NCBI GenBank assembly: GCA_040399685.1
Contig: JBBART010000008.1
Span: 1-64,000, forward strand
Source: CAIQQQ01 sp040399685
Lineage (GTDB): Bacteria > Pseudomonadota > Alphaproteobacteria > Acetobacterales > Acetobacteraceae
Direction: 5' to 3'
DNA: 64,000 bases
Under the pieces are notes generated by a model. The model saw only the letters and a list, made by a program, of their open reading frames with translations, was not told where the DNA came from and did not search any database. Position 1 is the stretch's first letter; the number at the start of each line of letters is the position of its first letter. Position numbers and translations under genes: made by a program. Of this stretch, positions 33,501 to 42,500 are shown piece after piece.

Positions 33501-36500
33501 CCAGCATCACCACCAGCAACGCCGCTGATATCGCCCTGATCAGTGGCGCTGTCGTGGCGATCAGCGCTGGCACCGACATCGTGGCGGTGGGCGTGAATGC
33601 GCTTGTCACCGGCACCACCAGCGTCAGCGCCTCGGCGACGGCCGGCGCCATCGGCACCTCCGGCGCGACGCTGTCGCTGTCCGCGCCGAGCATCACGTCG
33701 CTCAGCGCAGCCACCGGGATCTATGTCGGCGTGTCCGGCGCCAGCACGCTTGGCGCTGTCGATGCGGGAACGATTCTGCACCTCGCCGACACCGGCGCGC
33801 TGGTGCTGTCCGATCGCGTGCATTCCGGCGATGCGCAGACCGTGAGCGCCACCAGCATCACCTTCACCACATCGTCCACCACCGGCTCGGTCCTCAGCGA
33901 CAATGACAACGCATCGCTGACCGCCACCGCAGGCGCGATTTCCATGCTGGCGACCTCCAGCATCGCCAGTGGCACGGGCACGGTCACGATCAATGCCACC
34001 GGCAATGAAACGCTCGCCGGCATTTCCGGTGGGTCCGTCTCGGTGACCAGCTCCGCCGGCGCCATCAAGACCGCCACCGGCGACAGCGCCGCCGTGATCA
34101 ACGCCACCCATGTGACCCTGTCCGCCAGCGGCGCCATCGGCACGGTGGCCACCGCATTGCTGCTGACGGCGACCACCGTCGACAGCGTGACGGCTGGCGG
34201 CGCGGTTCTGATCTCGACCACCGGCAGCACCAATTTCGGCACGATCAGCGCCAGCGGCGGCGCCTTGACGCTGTATTCCGCGGCAGCGCTGACCATGACG
34301 GCTGGCGTGAACGCGCAAAGTGCCGCCGTGACGACGAACGGCGGCAATCTCATCATGGGTGCGGGCGTGTCGCTGAACACCGGATCGGGCAGCATTGTGT
34401 TCGATGCCGCCGGCACCATCGTTCTGGGCGACATCACCGGCGGCGTCGTGACGCTGACGGCCGATGGCCAGATCCAGGGCGACCCCACGGTGGTTGTGCC
34501 GGACGTGACGGCGACGATCTCGCTGACCGTCACGGCGGGCGGCGATGTTGGCGCCAGCAATGCCCGCTTCCGGGTTGCAACGCCGCTGCTGTCGCAGGCG
34601 AATGTGACCGGGGCGATGTATCTGAAGATGGTCGGGGCCAGCACGTTCGGCACCCTGGCCGCCACGGGCGCGCTTGATGTGTTGAGCACCGGCACGCTGA
34701 GCCTGTCGGGTGCCACCACTGCAGCATCGGCAAGCCTGTTGACCACGGCTGGCGATATCCTGTTCGGCGCGGCTGCGACATTGTCCACCGGCAGCGGTGC
34801 GGTGGCGATCCATGCCGCCGGCAGCGCCCAGTTGCATGGCATCACCGGCGGCGCGGTTCAGGTGACGACGGATACCGGTTCGGTCACGAAATCCGGCACC
34901 GGCGTTTCCGTGACCGCCAGCGATCATCTGTCGATCGCGGCCAGCACCGGCATCGGTGCGTCGGCCACGACCCTGTCGGTTGCGGCGCCAAGCCTGACCT
35001 CGATCACCTCGACGACGGGCGCGATCTACATGGACGTGTCGGGGGCGACGAGCCTCGCCACGATGACGTCCGCAAGCCTTGCCAGGCTGTCGGCCACAGG
35101 GCGCATCGACTTGACCGGGACGATCACCGGCCTGGGCGTGACGTTGTCCAACACCAGCGGTGCCATGGTGATGACCACCGGGGCCGCCATCCATGCAGGT
35201 CTTGGCGACGTGTCGCTGACGACGATCGGCGATCTGCAGGTCAGCAGCATCTCCGGCGTCAACACGGTGTTCAGCACCGGTGGTTCGCTGCAATCCGTCA
35301 CCAGCGACGGCAGCGCCAACTTCACCGGCACCACGCTGAGCGGCACCGCGGCGACCAATATCGGCGCCACCTCAACGGCTCCGATCACGCTCGACATCGC
35401 CACCATCGGCACATTGACCGCCACCGGCGGCACGATGTCGCTGAAGACCAAGGCCACCGTCTCTGTCGGCACGCTGACCGCCGGCGGCGCGTTGTGGGTG
35501 TCTGCCGCCAAGGCCGTCAGCCTCACCGGTGGCATCTCCGCCATCGGCGTCACGCTGATCACCACCGGCACCGGCGCCGATGGCACATTCACCATGACGA
35601 CCACCAAGACGCTGAATGCGCATACCGGTGACGTGGCCATCACCACCCGCAGCGATGCCGTGCTGGCCAATGTGAGCGGTGCGAGCGTGGCACTGGTATC
35701 AGGCGGGTCCGCTATTGACGCCGGGGCGAGCGATCTGCTCACAGCCACTGATCATCTTTCCATCGCAGCGAACAGCAACATCGGCAGCTCCGCCACGACC
35801 TTCTCGGTCGTCACGCCAAGCCTGACCTCGATCACGTCGGCAACCGGCGCGATCTACATGGATGTCGCGGGGGCGACGAGCCTTGCCACAATGACCGCCG
35901 CTGGCCTCGCCAGCCTCTCGGCCACGGGACGTATCGACCTTGTCGGCACCGTCACCGGCCTGGGCGTGACGCTGTCCAACACCAGCGGCGCCATGGTGAT
36001 GACCACCGGGGCTGCGATCCACGCGGGCCTTGGCGACGTGTCGCTGGCAACTGTCGGCAACCTGCAGGTCAGCAGCATCTCTGGCATCAACACGGTGTTC
36101 AGCACCGGCGGTTCGCTGCAATCCGTCACCAGCGACGGCAGCGCCAACTTCACCGGCACGACCTTGAGCGGCACGGCGGCGACCAACATTGGAGCCACCT
36201 CAAGCGCTCCGATTACGCTCGACATCGCCACCATCGGCACATTGACCGCAACCAGCGGCACGATGTCGTTGAAGACCAAGGCCACCGTGTCCGTCGGCAC
36301 GCTGACCGCCGGCGGCGCGTTGTGGGTGTCTGCCGCCAAGGCCGTCAGCCTCACCGGTGGCATCTCCGCCATCGGCGTCACGCTGATCACCACCGGCACC
36401 GGCGCCGATGGCACATTCACCATGACGACCACCAAGACGCTGAATGCGCATACCGGTGACGTGGCCATCACCACCCGCAGCGATGCCGTGCTGGCCAATG

Positions 36501-39500
36501 TGAGCGGTGCGAGCGTGGCACTGGTATCAGGCGGGTCCGCTATTGACGCCGGGGCGAGCGATCTGCTCACAGCCACTGATCATCTTTCCATCGCAGCGAA
36601 CAGCAACATCGGCAGCTCCGCCACGACCTTCTCGGTCGTCACGCCAAGCCTGACCTCGATCACGTCGGCAACCGGCGCGATCTACATGGATGTCGCGGGG
36701 GCGACGAGCCTTGCCACAATGACCGCCGCTGGCCTCGCCAGCCTCTCGGCCACGGGACGTATCGACCTTGTCGGCACCGTCACCGGCCTGGGCGTGACGC
36801 TGTCCAACACCAGCGGCGCCATGGTGATGACCACCGGGGCTGCGATCCACGCGGGCCTTGGCGACGTGTCGCTGGCAACTGTCGGCAACCTGCAGGTCAG
36901 CAGCATCTCTGGCATCAACACGGTGTTCAGCACCGGCGGTTCGCTGCAATCCGTCACCAGCGACGGCAGCGCCAACTTCACCGGCACCACGCTGAGCGGC
37001 ACGGCGGCGACCAACATTGGAGCCACCTCAACGGCTCCGATCACGCTCGACATCGCCACCATCGGCGCATTGACCGCCACCAGCGGCACGATGTCGCTGA
37101 AGACCAAGGCCACCGTGTCCGTTGGCACGCTGACCGCCGGCGGGGCGTTGTGGATGTCCGCCACCAAGGCCGTCAGTCTCACGGGCGGCATTTCCGCCAC
37201 CGGCGTCACGCTCACCACCACGGGCGCGGACGCCTCCGGTATCTTCGACATGGCCAGCGGCGTGACGCTGGATGCGCATACCGGCGACGTGTTGCTCACG
37301 ACCGCGACGGATGCCGACCTGGCGAAGATCAAGGGCGCCAGCGTCGTCATCGTGTCCGGCGGCGTTGTCCAGGAGAGGGGGGCTGACGCCTTCATCACCG
37401 CCACCAACCACCTGTCCATCGCGGCGTTCGGCGATATCGGAACTCCCGCGGCCACGCTGTCGGTCGCGACGCCGAGCATCACCTCGCTCACCTCGGGCGG
37501 CGCCATCTATGTCGACGTCACGGGCGCCACCACACTCGCGACCGTCACCGCGATTGGACAGCTGGGCCTGTCCGCCACCGGCAGGCTTGATCTCGTCGGC
37601 GCGGTGTCCGGCGCGGGTGTCGTGTTGACCAATACCGGCGGGCCGATCGTCATGGCGACGACCGCGTCGCTGGATGCCGGCACGGGCGATGTGACCATGG
37701 GCAGCAGCGGCAACCTGCAGATCACCAGCCTCAGCGGAGGCGCCATCGTGCTCACCAGCGGCGGCGCGGTCAAATCCGTCACCACCGATGGCAGCCGCAA
37801 CGTCACCGGCACGTCGCTCAACGCCACGGCCGCGACCAATATCGGCGATGGCCCGACCGCCAAACTTGTGGTGGACGTGGCCACGATCGGCACCCTGACC
37901 GCCACCAGCGGCACGCTGTCGGTGCTCACCAAATCGGCCGTCTCGATCGGCACGTTCACGGCGGGCGGCGCGATCACCCTTACGGCCGCGAAGGCTGTCA
38001 CCCTCACGGGCGGCATGTCGGGCCTCAGCGTGAACGTGACCACCAGCGCCTCGGGCGCCGACGGATTGTTCGTGATGAGCACAGGCGTTCTGCTGAACGG
38101 ACGCACCGGAACCGTGACGCTCGCCATCGGTGGTGACGCCGACCTGGCGCGCGTGAGTGCGACCACCGTGGTGATCGTCGCGGGCGGACTGGTGGCCAAG
38201 GTGGGAACCTCGGGCCTGATCAGCGCTACCGATCATCTGTCCATCGCAGCGGTGGGCGACATCGGGGCCTCCGCCACCACCCTGTCGGTCTCGACGCCGA
38301 GCATGACCTCGATCACATCGAGTGCGGGTGCGATCTATATGGACGTGTCCAGTGCCACCAGCCTTGCCACCATGACCGCAGCCGGCCTGGCCACGCTGTC
38401 CACGACGGGGCGGATCGACCTCACCGGCACCCTGTCGGGCCGTGGCGTCACGGTGGCCAACACCAGCGGCCCCATCGTCATGACCAGCACGGCGGCGATC
38501 CGTGCGGGCCTTGGCGACGTGTCGCTGACCGTGGCCGGCAACCTGCTTGCCAGCAGCATCTCCGGCGTCAACACGGTCTTTGCCGTCGGCGGCTCCGTGC
38601 AATCGGTCACCAGCGACGGCAGCGCCAACTTCATCGGCACCACCTTGAGCGGCGTTGCCGCCACCAATATCGGCGTCAGCACCAGCGCGCCGATCACGCT
38701 TGATATCGCCACGATCGACAGCCTGGTCGCCACGACCGGCTCCATCTGGATCGGCACCAAATCGGCCGTCTCGATCGGCACCCTGTCCGCCGCCGGGATC
38801 GTCTCGCTGGCAGCGCAGAAGGCCGTGATCCTGACCGGCGGCGTCACAGGCAACGGCGTGGCCATCACCACCACCGGCGTGGGGGCCTTGGGCCGCTTTG
38901 CGATGAATGCCGACACAACGATTGATGCCCGCCCGGGCGATGTCACCATCACCACCGGCGGCAACGCCGAACTGGCGATCATCAAGGGCGTGACGGTCAC
39001 GATCGGCGCCACGGGCACCGTGACGAAGATTGGAACCACCGGCCTGATCACCGCCAGCGGCCAACTGCTGCTCACCGCCACCGGGGATATCGGGGCCGCC
39101 GCCACGAAGATGTCGGTGTCGACGCCGGTCATCACAACGCTGTCGTCCACCACCGGCGCCATCTATCTCGATGTGGCCGGCCCGACCACGCTCCACACCA
39201 CCACCTCCGCGGGCGCCCTGGTGCTCACGGTCGGTGGACGCCTCGATGTGGTTGGCAACATCACCGCCAACGGCATCAACCTGTCCAACACCGGCGGCGC
39301 GCTGGCCATGGCATCCGGCACCGTCATCGACGCACGGCCGGGCAACGCGACCCTGACCACGACCGGCGATGCCAACATCGCCAAGGTGAAGGGCGCCATC
39401 GTCACCATCAGCGCCGGTGGCAGCCTGCTTGAGGTGAACGCAGCGTCGCTGGTCAGTGCCACGACCAGCCTGTCTCTGACCGCCAACGGCGCAATCGGCA

Positions 39501-42500
39501 CCGAGGCCTCGACCTTCTCCGTCACCGCGCCCGCCATCACGTCGCTGGGGGCCGGCGGCGCGCTCTATGTCGATGTCACCGGCAACACTGTTCTGGGCCG
39601 CCTCAGCGCGGGCGGCCTCGCGCAACTGACGACGACCGGCAACATCACCATCACCGGCACGGCGTCAGCCGGCACGCTGCTGCATATCGATGCCTCCGCC
39701 GGCTTCCTCACGCTGCAGGACGGGTCCTCCGCCGCAGCCGGCGCGCGCGCCTGGCTGACGGCTTACGGCGATGTCGGTCTGTCGGCCGTCACGGCTCCGC
39801 TGGTCGACATTCTCAGCCGCCACGGCAACATCCTCGACACCACGGCAGCCGAAGCCGCCAACGTCACCACCACAGGCACCCTGACCCTGAACGCCTATGG
39901 CAGCCTGGGCACCAGCGGCGTCGGCGATCTGAACCTGGATGTGCGCAACCTCGTAACCAGCCAGAGCGGCGGCGGCGGCTTCATCCAGACACTGAGCCGG
40001 ATCAACATTCGCGCTCTCATCGTCGCCGGCGGCCTCAATGCCGTCGCACACGGCGATGTCACGGTGTTTGGCACCGTCGCCCTGGGCGCCTCGCAGATCT
40101 CCATCGTCGGCGACAGCACCACATCCGGCAGTCTGTTGATGGATGCGGCCTCCGTGATGACCGGAACGTCCTCCATCAGCGTGTCGACCAGTGGCGTGAT
40201 CGCCGTCAGCGAGATCTCCGCCGTCGACATCACGCTGAATTCGCTCTCCGCCATCCAGGACGTGCTGCCGGGGGCAGGGGCCAACCTGATCGCCACGTCC
40301 AGCCTCAGCCTGGATGCGAAAACCGATATCGGACGTTCGGTCGATGCGTCCGGCCTCGTCATCACTACGCCGCGCCTTGTGAGGGCCAACGCCGGCGGCA
40401 CAGCCATTCTCACCTCCACCGGTGCGCTGCGGGTCGAGGCCGCTACGGTGGTGGGCGTGTTGTCGCTCACTGCCGGCCAGTCTCTGATGATCGCCGGGAC
40501 CATCCACGGCACCATGGCCACCATGCGCACGCTGGCCGGCGATATCACTATGTTGAACGGCAGCCTGTTCGACGGCCGCGTCGGCGTCGCCTCGCTGTTG
40601 AGCGCGGGCAATCTGTCCATCAGCAAAATCACGGGTGGCCAGGCGGTTCTGGCGGCCAACGGCGGCGCCATCACCAGCAGCCTCGTGGGCGCCGGCGTCA
40701 ACGTGACGGCTTCGACCGTCAGCCTGTCGGCATCCGGTGCCATTGGCGCCGCGTTGTCCCCGATCTCGATCCAGGCCGGCACGCTGTCGTCGGTCAGCGC
40801 GGGCGGAAACGTTGTGATCAGCCTGACCGCAGGGGCTGCCATCGGCGGTATGTTCGGGACGTCCACTGCCACCGGCGCCACGATCGGACAGATCATCACG
40901 ACCGGCACCGTCACGTTGACGGCCGTTGGAACCACGACGCTGGCCCAGACGATCGAGGGCGCCAGCGTCGGCCTGTCTGTCACAGGTGGTGGCTTCACGA
41001 TGGGCAACGCCGCCACGGTCAATGCCGGCACGGGCGGCGTGACGATCACGACAAGCGCGAGCCTGACGCTGGGGTTGGTCACGGGTGGCGTTGTCACGCT
41101 GCAAAGCACGGCCGGCGCCATCCTGGATGGCTCCGCTGATGAAACCGACAACGTGCGCGCCACAACGCTGACCCTGACGGCGGCAACCGATCTCGGTCAG
41201 TCAGGTGCGGGGCATCTTAATCTGGCCGTCACCGGCACCGTTTCGGCCACCGCCCTCGGATCGGCCTGGTTTGCCTCCATGGGGGCGCTCTCGTTCTCGA
41301 GGCTGTCGGCTGTCAAGCAGGTCAACGTCGCCACGGGTGGATTGCTCCAGGTTGCGGGCACCATCACAGCAGGCGTGACCTTCTCCGTCGGAGCGGGGCT
41401 GCGCATGGCCGATGGTGCCGTGATCGCGGCAGGCACTGGTGCGGTCAGCCTGACGGCGGGTGGCGATATTGCCATCACGCATATCACTGGCGGTGTCGTG
41501 ACCATTCGCAGCACTGGCGGTTCGGTGCTCGACAACACGGTGGACGAGACGACGAACATCACCGCCACCACGCTCACTTTCGCCGCCGCCGGTGCCTTTG
41601 GCACAAGCGGCGTGGGCGGACTGAATGTCGCCGTTTCGTCCCTGGTGACGGGCAGCGCGACCGGCGGCATCGTGATCGATGCGACGGGGGCTCTCTCGCT
41701 GGGCGCCCTGACATCGTCGGGCACGGTCATGCTGTCGTCGACCGGCGCGATGTCGTTGAACGGCGTGGTTGCCGCGTCGAGCGGAACGTTCACCGTGGCC
41801 AGCAGCACCTTCACGATGAGTGGCCTGTCCAGCCTGACGGCGTCGGGCGCACTGGCGATCACATCGCTGGGCGATCTGAAGGTCACGCGGGTCACTGCCG
41901 ACGCTGTGGCATTGCGCAGCACCGCTGGTTCCATTCTGGACGGCACGACAGACCAAGCCGCCAACATCATCGGCGCGGCTGTCTCGCTTGTGGCAGCGGG
42001 CGATGTGGGCAAATCCGGCACTGGCAACATCAATCTGTCAGCCTCTGGCGTGGTGAGCGTAAGTGGGACAGCGATCTGGCTGGGCGCTTCGGCACCGATC
42101 ACGCTGGGGGACGTCACGGCACGTGGTGCCATCGCGCTGACCGCCTCGGCGTCTGTGGAGATGAGCGGAACCATCACCGGGGTGGGCGTATCGATCACCG
42201 CTGGCGGCATCATGTCGATGGCTTCTGCTGCCGTCATCCATGCCGGAACCGCGGCTGTCTCGCTGACCGCCGCTGGTGATCTCATTCTGGGCAAGGTTGT
42301 CGGAGGCGCCGTGCTGGTCAAGAGCACCGCCGGATCGATCCTGGACGGCACGCCAGACGAAGCGGCGAACATCACCGCCGCCACACTCACCTTCGCCGCA
42401 GCCGGCACGTTTGGCACAAGCGGCGTTGGCGGCCTCAATGTCGTCGTCTCGTCCTTGGTCACCGGCAGCGCGGCCGGCGGTATTGTGATCGATGCGACGG

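Noticed and set aside
29900..35293. A 1,797-codon minus-strand open frame
   Set aside because: It is antisense to the giant repeat ORF. GC-rich Ala/Gly/Thr codons in repeats leave the opposite strand free of stops; its product is His/Arg/Gly-rich without motifs.
34922..39058. Regular 828-bp spacing considered as a CRISPR array or satellite
   Set aside because: The period is a multiple of three, the reading frame stays open, and variation is that of a coding repeat; there are no short repeats with unique spacers.
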